From Cristatella mucedo (lineage: Eukaryota; Bryozoa; Phylactolaemata; Cristatellidae), in the NCBI GenBank assembly GCA_009760855.2, contig WPIO01000001.1:10244501-10308500 (forward strand): a stretch of 64,000 bases of DNA, given 5' to 3'. Under the pieces are notes generated by a model, which was given only the letters and a program-made list of their open reading frames with translations, searched no databases and had not been told where the DNA came from. Below, piece by piece: positions 47,580-58,860 of this stretch. A program made the translations under genes and the position numbers. Numbering within the stretch: position 1 is the first letter of the stretch; each line of letters begins with the position of its first letter.

Positions 47580-47913
47580 CGGTCCGAGGAGGCACAGCGC
47601 AGAGCGTGCATTACGTCGTTCTTGGCTGGCCTCGCCGTCCTTGCCAAACGTGCCACTGCTGCTACTGCTGCTGCTGCCGCTGCTGCTGTTGCTGTTGCTG
47701 CGGCTGCTGCTCGCACTGCAGCCGCCGGCGCTGCTCCTGCTGCTGCTCCTGCCGCCGCCACCTCTCGTGCTGGCATCATGGCCACTTGGTACCGTCGGCA
47801 TCTGGCTGTGGTCGCTGGCACCTCCTCCATTGGTGCTTACGACACTTCCGGTCGAGCCAAGTGCCAGGAACAGCGGACTGTCTTCCTTGAACACCTCGCC
47901 ATCCAGGTCGTCT
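47580..47913 (-). CDS. Candidate RasGRF linker exon, Ser/Gly-rich
   Basis: After a good acceptor (GCTGCTCTTTAG|A, which keeps phase with the REM exon) the frame reads DDLDGEVFKEDSPLFLALGS and continues through an acidic and polar stretch into long Ser and Gly runs, then FGKDGEASQERR, open until 47571. RasGRF proteins have a long low-complexity linker here. I found no donor with the phase needed to join the 36.6-kb exon, so the 3' border is unknown (GTC|GTAAGC at about 47840 is the strongest site) and at least one more exon is implied. Confidence 0.45.
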
Positions 47914-48877
47914 CTAAAGAGCAGCACTCGCGCATGGCCTTGGTGCTTAAATAAAAGGTGTGCTAGTAGGCAGGTGGCAGTAGCAGCAAAGCTTGAAATG
48001 CAAGAGCATTGTGCTGCCCACGAGTGCTTGGTGGATGCGATGGGCAAGCACCTTTGGCTGGATGGCAGCTGTTTATGTGGGGGCAAGGCAGACAGAGGCT
48101 GCTGAGAGCTAGCTGCAGAGGCTGCTGAGGAGCTTCTGCTGCTCGTCTGACACCAACTGCACGCAATCTGAGCTATATTGCATTATCGCACTTTCGAATC
48201 AAAGAAAGCTAGTGCTCATACGGTTTTTAGCACAATAGAATCATAGCAGGAACATGGAACGGCCGCTCGTGGCCGCTAGAGGAATTGGATGGGCACGGCT
48301 GCATATCAGAGACTATGCAATCGTTGTTTCGCTGCCCCTGCCTACCCAGGCTTGTGATGCCAGGTGCTCGTGAGAATGGCAGCACCGAGCACTCGGCACG
48401 TCAAGATGCACTATTGAACAGCCCGAGATATTTGGATCGACTCTACCGACCGGACTCAGCTGACATTTGGCAGGTTTCTACCACCGTTACAGCAGGGTTG
48501 CCTGAATAAAGGCAAGCAAGGCGTCCTCACAAGCTCGGGCCTCACGTTTGCACTCGAACTCATTCAAGTGTACCCACAGCTATGGTTTGATGAATGCTCC
48601 CCCACCGATGAGATGCCAACTTACTCTGCTTGCTGGCCTCGTGATGCTGCTTGGACAATGCCGTCTGACTGCAGGCTGGCTGCTGCCGCAGTGTGGTCCT
48701 GGCTGCAGGGCGAGCAAGAGCTGCAGCAGAAATCACCAGCTAGCATCCGCAGGCAGCAAGACCGCAAGCCGAGCGTCTGCCACAGGCGTCGGCTGCTTGG
48801 GCGCACTTTCAACTCTGCAGACTGGTGCAGACGGCGGGTGAGAGCTCAGCTACAACCGACGGTGCAGCACAGCTCAC

Positions 48878-49295
48878 CTTCCAGCTCGGGCGTCAAAGCA
48901 ACCATCGGCAATACGACTGCTGCTGGCCGGCGGTGGCAGCAGCGTAGGAAGCAGGAATGCTTGAGAGCTCGCCCCCGCAGCAGCAGCAGCAGCAGCAGCG
49001 ACGGCCAGGGCTGCTGCCGGTGGGTGCACGATCGGAGCGCTGCCGCTGCCTTCTCGGCTGCCGGTGCTGCCGTGCGTCGCCGGCTCTTTTTTCTTCTCGC
49101 CCGCCGAGCCTCTTTTCTCGCAGGCAGCCTTGACCGTGGCAGCCAGGCTGTCCACTATGGCCTCAGCAGTTGTGAACACCCGGTAGGTCGTCAGGAAGGT
49201 GTTGAGGAAATCGATGCTCAGGAATCTGAGGTCCGTTAGCCTGTCCAGTAATTGGCTGACGGTGGCTTGACGAATCTGCAAGCAAGCGACTGTGG
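48878..49295 (-). CDS. RASGRF: RasGRF exon: REM (RasGEF-N) domain
   Basis: The acceptor TTTTGTTTTAG|CC keeps phase with the upstream exon, and the frame reads [20 protein letters not shown] then [20 protein letters not shown]. This is almost identical to the RASGRF1/2 REM motif ([36 protein letters not shown]). After ..[15 protein letters not shown] the conserved part ends and a Lys/Glu, Ser/Gly and poly-Ala region follows, to the donor GGAAG|GTGAGC (phase 2). Length is 418 bp. The poly-Ala tract encoded by GCTGCN codons appears as a CAG run on the plus strand. Confidence 0.93.
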
Positions 49296-51109
49296 CTAAA
49301 ACAAAAAATGTCTGCCCAGCAGCCATCCAACGGTGTGAAGTTCTAGCTGACTGCAAGGGTGGCAACGTGCACAATTTCGCACCTGCCCATGCAGATGCAC
49401 TGGGGGGGGGGTGGTTGAATGGTGAAAGCAGCTGCTTAATGCAAGCCTGAATGCCCAGATGTGCACACTCGTGTATCTCGTGCAAGTGCACTCACAGCCG
49501 GCATGTGCGAACTCACTCCCGTGTCCCCGAGCACAGAACGTGTGCACAGATCGTGATTTCACGATGAGATTCTAGGGGTCACTTTGCTTACCGAAGCCCT
49601 TATGGAAATTGCTCGCGCTCCATATCAATGTTGAACTGGCGCTCAAAACTCCAACCATTGCTACTTCGTCTGGCTGGCATGTGGTGCAAGCAACGCAGCA
49701 GCAGGCAAGTCAGTTGGGCCGGCATGCTGCCAATAGTTTTAGCAAAAACTGCTCAGTCTGGCACAGCGGCCTCGTCTCTTATTAGGCCCCCTTCTGTGTG
49801 AGCTTGACACTCTGGATAGTTACCGGTATGCCCAATGCATGTTGAAATGGCCTATCAAGGACATAGTGCAAACCGTTGCCCAACTGCAAGTGAAGCATCT
49901 AACCAAACAGTGCATGAATAACAAACTATGGAATGACTTGGCCTGCTTCTTCTTAAGAAGTCTGGATCTCAAGGCTTCCTGTGCCATTTGTTATACAATG
50001 CACCGGCTGATCTAGCTCAGTTAACTACCACTGTGCTGACCACTAAAGAAAAAGGTATGGAGATCAAACAACACAATTTGGTCGTTCCAGCATGTGCTTC
50101 CAGCATGCTCTTCCCTATCCTTGAATGTGTGCCCTAATTGGTGCCCGGATTGATCCATCATTCTCTTCCCTAGCTAACTCTCCAAAGGAACCCCCTCATG
50201 TATTACTAAAGTATCGTCGATGACACTGCAAGAAGTTAGCAAGTGAAATCAATATGGTTAGCCTTATGAACCCACATAGGTACACAAAAATGTATATCCT
50301 TTGATACCTACCTGCATTAAGTTCTGCGTTTTTCCTGCTCCTGTGCGTTTTGAATCGCCATCAGTTTTTATCTGATATGAATCAGACCTACATATGTAAA
50401 AGCAAAAGCAAAGGCAATCAGTAATGGACTCAGAGAGCTCTTTATTCACCAAGGGATGCATGGGCACTGACGTTCTGAGAAGAAGATGAATCATGATGCA
50501 TGGGCACTGACGTTCTGAGAAGAAGATGAATCATGATCACTTTGCATAGATAATTAGCTTGTTTTTTGCTTCTGCTTACATATTTTTCTTGTATGCAGGT
50601 CATAAACTTGCTTTTACGTTATGCAAATATCTGTAATTCTTTCTTGAAGGCTTACATAAAGCTAGCCCACAGCATACACTCCGGTAATAATTTCTATTAG
50701 TGTAGCAGATGTGCCGGCAAAAGACTTCTGCAATTAATATAAAATATGTCAATACAGCAGCTAAGAATGTAAGCTTTCTGCCTCTGCACATGGACAAATG
50801 CTAGCTTTCTTGTCTGCCTTCGTGGTCCAAGTGTATAGACCGACATGAAACAGCTCACTGCATATGTCTGCAGTGAGCTCATCACACTGGCATCAGAGCT
50901 TTGCCGTTCTGCTAGGCATTACGGCTTCAGCAATCACGTATCTTTGGTGAGGTCATGACTATGGTATAAACCTGTGCCACTTGACTAAAAACTTATGCTA
51001 TCCTCTCCCCTGCCACATGCTGTGGCCATACACCAACGTTAAACTGCTCCCGTAGATTGTGTCTGAATTGCCTCTAGTAGGACCACAGGATCCCCAGAGC
51101 ACCCATATG
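49296..51109. other. RasGRF intron; no gene recognised
   Basis: AT-rich intron with a short G run (49404-49412) and the 40-bp duplication at 50455. No other repeat family is clear. Confidence 0.5.
50455..50534. repeat. 40-bp perfect direct duplication
   Basis: Two adjacent identical 40-bp units (50455-50494 and 50495-50534) beginning GATGCATGGGCACTGACG. Confidence 0.97.
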
Positions 51110-51335
51110 GAGGTCTTTTTTATTTGTCCTGTATGTGCTTATGCATGCTGACATTGTGCATGCTGCCACTATCCACATTAGCACGTGGATACTGTGCATG
51201 TTGCCCATACCATATTTTGCTTGTTAAAACTGTGCATGTTACCACTAACCGTTTGGTCATGCTTTCTTGACAGCACATATAAAGTACCTAGATAGAGCTT
51301 AAGTTCACTGTGGGTACAAGGTGCATTATAATAAT
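51110..51335 (+). mobile_element. LINE-A 3' UTR, diverged
   Basis: Plus-oriented 3' UTR remnant (TGTGCTTATGCATGCTGACA, ..AAAGTACCTAGATAGAGC, ..CACTGTGGGTACAAGGTGCA) lacking the ATT tail. Confidence 0.65.
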
Positions 51336-51599
51336 GATTAGTATGATCTTTCTTATTGTCTCTGCTGCCGGTCCTGCACTGACAAGGTTCAGGTATAGCT
51401 GGCAGAGTTCTATTCTTGAACTTTGTAAAACTTGCGTCTATGCACAAATTGAAGAGAGGTCTGGTAGGGCCTTGCTTTGTTGGATCTACCCGAGGACGAG
51501 AATGCTGGCAGCCTTGAGCCTTCCATCTTAATGTGGCATGTGTCCACAGCTGTTCTGATTTTTGCTCGAGCACTGCTATGGCTTGAATCGTGCCATGCT

Positions 51600-51755
51600 G
51601 GTTTAGCCCAGTGGTTAAGGCGCTCAGGTTATAAAGACCTCAGGCGTGGGCTCGAGCCCATGGCATATGGGAAGCGCCTGAAAAGAGATTAAGTTCACTT
51701 AGGGAGCTATACAAATGAATTATTATTGTTATTATTATTATTATTATTATTACTG
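51600..51755 (+). mobile_element. SINE S2, best-preserved copy
   Basis: The head TGCTGGTTTAGCCCAGTGG.. with GTTAAGGCGCTCAGG is followed by GGGCTCGAGCCCATGG (B box). The tail GCGCCTGAAAAGAGATTAAG, ..GGGAGCTATACAAATG and an (ATT)n run to about 51755 is nearly the LINE-A 3' end. Confidence 0.82.
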
Positions 51756-51759
51756 TTAT

Positions 51760-52480
51760 GTTCCACTGGGGTAGATCCACGTGTATTTTCTGCTTTGGTC
51801 AGCAGTTAGCCAGCTGGCCTCCACCATGCAGCCATTTAAGGGACCGCTTCTCAGTCCCTTTGTATTCACAATTGGTACTTCCCACTAGGACAGGTATTCA
51901 GCAATGCAATATCGGGATGCCATTTTAATTTGTCGTGCTGGTGATATTCAGCTCTGACCGTCCTTTTAGTCCTCTGACTCGGCCTCACTGACAAACATAC
52001 TTAATGCTTGCATTTGTGACACCTGATCTTGGATTCATCTAATTTTCTTTCTAAATCCTAAGCTAACTTGCAGAGTAGACAAGTTTACAATACTAAGAAG
52101 AAATTAGGCCAGAAAAATCTTTGGGAGTACTCAAACTCCCAGTGTCAACTTTGAAAAACGTCTCAGTTTTAAAAATTATAACCGAAATACTCGATTCGAA
52201 AGCCCGGCTAATGCTCTCGAAGCCCCCTTGAATTAACCCACGTTTTTCTATTAAATTTACATGCTGCTTCCTGTAAAAACTGCTTTAATATAAAAATCTT
52301 TACATTGCCTTCAAATCCCAGACCTATTTTGCCCAGGCTTTGGTTGGCAGAGTGCCTTAAGCATTGCAAACTAAACAGGCATCAGGTCAGTATTATACAC
52401 ACAACGGATGCAGTACGACTGGATGTTGCTGATTTTTAATTTTTCTGGTTCTGAGTGTGTATCTGTTTGCCAAAATACTT
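51760..52480 (+). mobile_element. Old LINE reverse-transcriptase fragment
   Basis: Translated with frame shifts, the region resembles an L2-type RT from the ..QG..LSPFVFTI block through a decayed catalytic box (RAGDIQL, from YADDTQLY) to INFEKRLSF. It differs from LINE-A and LINE-B and is probably an older family. Confidence 0.55.
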
Positions 52481-52796
52481 TGGATGAGGCTACATCTGAA
52501 CCTTTGATCCATTCAGCTCCTGCTCTTTTTATTCTATCCACATTTCCTCTGGCGTTTCTCTAACTCTGCCGAAAACTAATGCCGAATCTTTTCCAACTAC
52601 ATTATCAGGCTGTGTCTCACTAGCTTCTTTCTTAAGCTAAACTATCAAGGCATGATGAGGACAGGCTGAAGGGGGCCTCGATGCTCTCTTAGTGGTGATT
52701 ATTTGAGTGCTACCACACATCCTACCGGTGGTGGAACAGTATGAACATCCACTCATACCCCACTGCAGCTGTATATTGGACTTGCATTTGCACAAG

Positions 52797-53275
52797 CAGT
52801 ATGTATGTATGTATCTCCGTCAGTAACTCCACAAAGTCATAAAGACCATGTGGGTGTTACGCAGGAGAGTTTTGTATAGCGCACTCACAGCCTAAGCGGC
52901 TTTCGGTATGCATTCGGTACCCAACAGACTTCGTCTCACGCAACAAAGAGAAAGTGGGAAGCATAGCAGAGTTAGGAGAGCAGTTCAGGTAATGAGTAGC
53001 ATAGAAGTAGCAGTTCAGGACCGCTGAAAAAGATGTACCATAGTCGGCAGTTGGAGAGTAGATGTCGTTGCGTAAGAATTGTGGAAGCGAGTTCCACAGT
53101 CTAGGACCTGCAGAGCTAAAGCTTCTGTCGCCAACTGTCTTTAAGCGGAGGAATGGGACAGCTAATTTATTGTCCACACAGGACCTGAGGGCGCGAACAG
53201 GCTGAAACTGATGCAGCAGTTCAGCTAGGCACGAAGGAGCCAAGCCGTGGCGGGCCTTGTGGGTCAGTGCAACTG
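52797..53275 (-). mobile_element. LINE-B 3' end
   Basis: Minus-oriented LINE-B 3' half kilobase with an intact 128-residue frame (AELLHQFQPVRALRSCVDNK, ..FSSAGPRLWNSLPQFL, ..MLPTFSLLRETKSVGYRM) and an ATGTATGTATGTATCTCC end at 52800. Confidence 0.9.
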
Positions 53276-53936
53276 TCTGTAGTCTCGTGAGTGTTCACCT
53301 TCCCATCGGGGATTTTGATTATGTTTTGAGTACCTTTGACAACCAAAAGGTTGCCATAAGCTACAATGCGAGCCGTGCACCCCATGTATTGGCAGCACGC
53401 AAGAGCTAACATAACCAGCATGTCATCAGCATACTATAAGTGCTGAGTTGTATGAATAACTTCTATATGTGCATAGAAACTTGTCAAGCCAACCATTTTT
53501 GCCGGACTTAGTGCATAAACTCCTCTGACGATTGTTAGCATCAGTTTTTTTAATTGCCTAATTGAAGATTTTGTTTTTTTATTCATCACTGATGGAGAAA
53601 AATACAATCTTACCTGCAAAAAAATACAGAGCATGCATTACTCATGTGGTTTTCCAAACGTATTCGGCACTAAGCAAATTTCCTCAATATTTGATAATTT
53701 CTTATAACAGCGTGCACCAAAGCCCGGCTTCATGGGTGTCACAGCGACTTTATCGACACTCCCAGCAACCGCCCCTTGAACTCATGGATTTTCATGTCTG
53801 CCGCTAGTTCTCAGTCAGATTTTTTTGGTCCTGTACTCTCGGTTGCTAAGTAGGCTATTGAAAATTTCTACAGCAAATGCTTAGCTTTTTTGGTTGCTTC
53901 AGTGTCTGCTGAGACAGAACAAAGAAGGGTGCAGTA

Positions 53937-54460
53937 ATTTAATGTATCTCCGTCTGTAACTCCACAAAGCCACAAAGACTATGTGAGTGTTACGCAGGAG
54001 AGTTTTGTATAGCGCACTCACAACCAAAGCGGCTTTCGGTACGCATTCGGTAGCCAATAGACTTCGTCTCATGCAACAAAGAGAAAGTGGGAAGCATAGC
54101 AGAGTCAGGAGAGCAGTAGTGGACGTGAGTAACATGGAAGTAGCAGCTCAGGACGGCTGGAAAGGATGTGCCATAGTCGGCAGCAGGAGAGTAGTTGCCG
54201 TTGCATAAGAATTGTGGCAGCATGTTCCACAGCCTAGGACCTGCAGAGCTAAAGCTTCTGTCACCAACGGTCTTTAAGTGGAGGAACGGAACAGCTAATT
54301 TCTTGTCCATACAGGAGATGGGGGCATAAGGAGGCTGAAACTGGTGCAGCAGTTCAGCTAGGTATGGAGGAGCCAAGCCAAGTGGCAGGCCTTGTGGGTC
54401 AGTGTAAGAACTTTGCTCCATATCCGTTGATCAACCGGCAGCCATCTTAGCTCTTTTAGC
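53937..54460 (-). mobile_element. LINE-B 3' end, second copy
   Basis: Minus-oriented LINE-B 3' end nearly parallel to the copy at 52797, with a 143-residue open remnant. Its end reads TAATGTATCTCCGTCTGTAAC. Confidence 0.9.
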
Positions 54461-54869
54461 AAAGGAGACACCTTCCTCCAGAGCTCAACATATGTTCTCA
54501 GCACAATTATGGATGTTTATGCCCAGTGAGGTCATACTCGAAAAGAAAATGCAGAGCAAAACCGAGTGTGAAGGCTGTCGTTATGCATAGGTTTTCATTG
54601 GGAGTCATACGGATCCTAAGCCCAAAACAGACAACACTCGCACACCATATACACGGCATTAAACCGAATCAGTACATGTCTGGTTGAGTCCTGGACTCAC
54701 AGAACATGGGAAAATCTCCTCTAGATAGGCATGTAAGAAACCATGTGAAGAGACTAGCTCATGGGGTTTCATTCTACGGTTTCTGGGTTCCTAACATTGT
54801 TGATGAGGAGTGACCTACATTAATAAGCTATTCCTTTTGCCCGGTTCTCTATGGCTCTATGGTTCTCTA

Positions 54870-54960
54870 TCCCTTTGCAGCAAATGTAAAGCGCCTAGAA
54901 AGAGATTAAGTTCTCTGAGGGTGCTTTATCAAGTACATTATTATTATTATTCTTATTATG
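54870..54960 (+). mobile_element. LINE-A 3' terminal fragment
   Basis: The last 80 bases of LINE-A (CAGCAAATGTAAAGCGCCTA, ..GGTGCTTTATCAAGTACA) with an ATT tail. It is nearly identical to the consensus end. Confidence 0.85.
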
Positions 54961-55697
54961 GCTCAGTCCTGTGCTTCGTGTTGCTATAACAACCAGACTG
55001 GTCGCGACTTCTCAGAAGCTACATAAGCAACTGTTATGATTCTGAAGAAAATTAATGTTGACTACAGTTAGTTTTATGGCCGTACCAAAGCAATGGAATG
55101 TCATTACAATGCAATGTGGATCACAGCTCTACGATGGTTGAAAAATTACTTTAGTAGTGCAAGTCATAATATAAAACCAGGCTACGATAGTTCTAAAACT
55201 AAAACGTCTCAGTACGATGATAGTGTTGATAGCTGCTTAAGTAAATATTTACTTCTCCAGCTTCCAGTAAATCAAAAGCTCGCTGCATGTGGAAGCTGCC
55301 GGTGTCGCCGCTTGAAGGAGGAAATGGTTCCAGCATCTAGAGGCTGCATTTTCCATGCTGAATGAGGAGGGGGCATGAACTAATTAATGTTCAAGAGCCT
55401 AAGGCCGTCTATTGAATGAGTTGGAACATTGTCCAAAAGTAGTAAAATCTGGCGGTTAGCTCTGCTCATATCACCATCCACCATTCGCATTCATTCTCTG
55501 AATAATATTCTCACCATCCATACTTGAGCATTGCTATGTTGTGTTGAAGCCATGCTGATTACCCGTTTTTCCTATTAAGCCCTTATTTTTCAACAAGTCA
55601 GATAAATAGTGGCTCTTGTTTTTGTTCTTTCGTAGCATTTGAAGCAAGAACAACAGTTAAGCGTGTCTTACCCCCTTTTTTTCCCCGGGCCGCTTAC
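54961..55697. other. RasGRF intron, nothing recognised
   Basis: No repeat family or exon is recognised between the LINE-A tail and the next exon. A short plus frame (55093-55365) has no motif. Confidence 0.5.
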
Positions 55698-55852
55698 TAG
55701 CAATAGATCTGGCGCCACCCACACGGCAGAAGAGGTCAGTCTCATCTATTTGGTACGCCTCCCTGGATCCCGCGATATGTTTTGGCATCCAGAAGCACCG
55801 TGGCGATCGCATCAGCATTCGCAGAGCCACCTCCCGTGCGTATCGCGACGCC
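55698..55852 (-). CDS. RASGRF: RasGRF exon between PH2 and REM
   Basis: The acceptor CATCTATTTAG|G supplies one base that completes the Arg codon begun in the previous exon. The frame reads ASRYAREVALRMLMRSPRCF, then MPKHIAGSREAYQIDETDLF, and ends ARSIA at the donor GCTA|GTAAGC (phase 1), which joins the REM exon in frame. It parallels the MIKRTREGTREAEMSRSDASLYCDD segment of RASGRF1 only loosely, so the assignment rests mainly on position, strand and matched phases on both sides. Length is 155 bp. Confidence 0.78.
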
Positions 55853-56414
55853 CTAAATAGATGGTGGTTCATTCATTCTAAATCCAGCCGTGAGAATAAA
55901 GCGGATGAGTCGGAAGCAGATCCGGAAGCCCCAGAAGGCTGGCCTTTACCGTTTACCCTTCTGGCGTATTAGGTCTTCAGTCTGAAAAACTCGCCAAGCT
56001 TGGCATTGCAGAACCCAGTTGGCTAATGCTATATTAAGAGCTGGTTTAATCGCTCGGCGATCTGGCTTGCGGTAGAGGGCCTGAGCTGCATTCACCAGAT
56101 AAATAGCTGTTGCCCTGACCCATAATACGCGAAATCGTAGATTGATTCTGATAGTCGTCCGACCCGTACGTGCCTTTAGCCCATGGTCAACACTCATCCT
56201 GAGAGATGGCCAGACTCTCGTTCTAATGTACATCTCGTTCTTACGTATGCATATCTTCCTCCTATGGTGATTGGTGGGAACGTTTCTTCTGAAGGAAACC
56301 ATACTGAAAGCGATAAACTAAGCTTGTTATACCGGTCACACGACTATCCCAATGCCATGGCAAGTCACATGGCTAACTCTGTGTAAGCATAAATGCCCTG
56401 TAAGCATAAGAAAT

Positions 56415-58097
56415 TGTAGCGCCCTGCTGGCCTTGGCTGAATTTTAGCGCGAACAAGAGCTGTTCGGCGCCGGGCTAGAGCCCCTTTGTCCTGGAGCAAT
56501 GAGCCAGAGAGGAGCGTCAGTGCGGTTGCAGTGAGCAGAGAGGAGCGTCAGTGCGGTTAGAGAGGAAGCGCTTAAGAGCAAGCCAGGAAGCTCCCTGACC
56601 AGCGGTGGCGAGTCGGCCTTTAGAATTGGTCCGATACCCGCGGGAGCGACTGATTGATGTTGACTGGCCTGTCAACCCTCGCCATCACTCTGTCCAAAAA
56701 GAATCGTGTGGAACCCATTCGCCATTCAAGCTGGACAGAGGGGACATTCCAGTGGCCTAGTGCCAGTATTAGTTCCTTACCGTAATGGGCCATGGTGTCG
56801 GGCCCAATACCACTGGGCTCTTGCCCCATTGTCTCAGCCAAGTATTTAAGAGTCGAGCGACGCTCGCTCTGGGTCTTTTTGCCTCGTGTCTTTTGTCTTT
56901 GGTCCGGCTCTGCGCCTCGACGCCGTCGGGCACTCGTTTCTCTCTGAAAAAGCGAGGGAGGAGGGCGGGCTGTCCGCCGACGATGGACGGAACAGGACGA
57001 GACAGCTCTAAGAGGATTCGGTGGAACTCCACCGAAAACGGTCGTATCGCGCCCGGGCTGGCAATTTGTGTTCTTTCGTGTTTTGTGTGTTCGCGCTAGC
57101 ACGTGGTCTCGGCATAGGGTTTTGCCGGTGCGAGCTAGGCGTAGTTGGCGTCTGTGGAGCCCTAGTTCTCCGGGTAGGGTTTGGGCTCCGGTTCGCGCTT
57201 CAGTGTGGAGAAGTATTTTCTCCACAGGAGTGCTTGAGTTGGCGTGTGTGGAGTATTCCTGCTGCACTGGTGGAAACCGAGTTCTAGTTCCCGGTCAGGG
57301 TTTAGACTCTGGTTCGGGCTCCGTCTATTTGGGTCGTTTCCCATTATACTCGTAAGCAGCCCCAATGTGGAGAAGTATTCCCTCCGCAAGAGTGCTCGAG
57401 GTGGCGTGTGTGAAGTATTCCTGCCACACTGTTGGAAGCCGAGTTCTAGTTCACCGGTCAGGGTTTAGACTCTGGTTCGGGCTCCGTCTATTTGGGTCGT
57501 TTCCCATTATACACGTAAGCAGCCCCAGTGTGAAGAAGTATTTTCCCCGCAAGAGTGCTTGAGTTGGCGTGTGTGGAGTATTCCGGTCGCACTGGTGGAA
57601 ACCGAGTTCTAGTTCACCGGTCAGGGTTTAGACTCCGGTATGCGCTTCAGTGCGGAGGAGTATTCCCTCCGCAAGAGTGTTTACGTAGGCGTGTTTGGGG
57701 TATTCCCTCGGCACAGGTGGGAACGGATTCCTAGTTCACTGGTTAGGGTTTAGGGTCCGGGTCGCGCTTAGTGTGGAGGAGTATTCCCTCCGCAAGAGTG
57801 TTGGTGCAGTTGAGAACGTGCGAGGAGTGTGGAGATAAAGCTGAACTAGACGCGCAGCGACTTTGTGCGCTTGCGAATAAAGTTCAGTAAAATCCCCAAT
57901 CCGTGTGTCTCGCTTCCAATTCACGCCGCGGACTCACGACCCCCTTTAGTAACGGTAGGCAGGTCAGCGCCAGAAACGCTCGTTTCGTGGCGGCCAGCTT
58001 ATTGCGCGTAGGCGCGCACCGAACGGCATTAGGTGATAGGCTACGCCGCTAGGTAAGCGGCAGGTCAAGCTTACCCCGCCGAGCCTTCGGCGTTACA
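56415..58097 (+). mobile_element. Solo LTR, 1,683 bp, with AAAT target duplication
   Basis: The element begins TGTAGCGCC and ends GGCGTTACA, inverted repeats of each other with one mismatch. AAAT flanks it on both sides (56411-56414 and 58098-58101). AATAAA at 57876-57881, about 216 bases from the right end, fits a U3-R-U5 order in plus orientation. No gag or pol sequence is nearby, so it is a solo LTR left by recombination. It is GC-rich against an AT-rich intron and contains internal tandem repeats. A Gypsy-type origin is likely from the 4-bp duplication but not proven. The long minus frame at 56620-57267 lies wholly inside it and is not a gene. Confidence 0.85.
57206..57805. repeat. Tandem units of 120-160 bp inside the solo LTR
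   Basis: Five units starting near 57210, 57366, 57530, 57652 and 57773 share GTGGAGAAGTATTCCCTCC, GCAAGAGTG and GTCAGGGTTTAGACTC. The first two are nearly identical over about 160 bp; later ones lack the CCGTCTATTTGGGTCG part. A 33-bp duplication (AGAGAGGAGCGTCAGTGCGG) lies at 56508-56565. Confidence 0.9.
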
Positions 58098-58239
58098 AAA
58101 TGATCCGACGGAGAGTATGCTTACAGGGATTCGACCGAATGTTAACTGGTTAGTAATAGCAGGTACAGTTAAAGTATGCACAGGAGGATGAATGGCAACT
58201 CATATTGATGGAGAAAATGCTGTAAGGAACATATAGGTG

Positions 58240-58860
58240 GGGTTTGGTTTCATTTTTTAATGTAATTAAATCAGGAGATCAGTGGTTTCAGTCAGAAATG
58301 AGTTCCAGACTTTAGGAGCAAAGTTACTTAAGCCACGGTCGCCAAAAGATTAGAGGCCAGTTAGAGGCACACAAAAGTGACTTAGACTTATTCAGATGAG
58401 CTGATAGTACAATGCCAAACCGGATTGGGTAGCATTTCAGGTAGGCATGCCGTAGCAAGAGAACAAAGGGACATTAAGTTACGGATTGCCTTGAAGTCGA
58501 TACGTTGTTAGATGGGGTACAACGGCCAGGTCAGTGAGAAGTAGTGTAATTTGTCAGCTGTGAATTCACGACAGATAATACTAGCTGCATAGTTTTGCAA
58601 CCAACTTTAGACATTTAATTGCTCAGGCCGAAAGACTTGCAAGTAGTGAGTTGCTGAATAATTATGCAAGATTTTTTTTAATTGCATCACCAGCTTGGCT
58701 GTGGTATCCAAATCAAAGCCATTCAAATTTTTGCAATGCTGTAGCCGATACAGTTATCTAGTGGAAAGCCACGTTTGGATTGGAGGCTCAGATTGCACCA
58801 GAGGCTTCAGGAGATTAGCTGGCAAAGCCAAGTTTGAGGGTGAAGCTTTAACGTTTCTGA
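58240..58860 (-). mobile_element. LINE-A-related fragment, old
   Basis: Minus-oriented, much diverged relative of the LINE-A C-terminal ORF: matches to the GAGTTCCAGACTTTAGGAGC, CCTTGAAGTCGATACGTTG and AGTTTTGCAACCAACTTTAG landmarks in the right order. It has many indels and lacks the 3' UTR. Confidence 0.65.

Noticed and set aside
47622-47954. Ala-rich plus-strand frame and Leu-rich plus-strand frame
   Set aside because: Antisense of the trinucleotide-rich candidate RasGRF linker exon; GCN/CTG repeats stay open in all frames.
48568-49239. 223-residue plus-strand open frame
   Set aside because: It is antisense to the REM exon and its GC-rich surroundings; the minus strand carries the conserved domain.
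56620-57267. 215-residue minus-strand open frame
   Set aside because: Lies wholly inside the GC-rich solo LTR, overlaps its tandem units and has no known domain.
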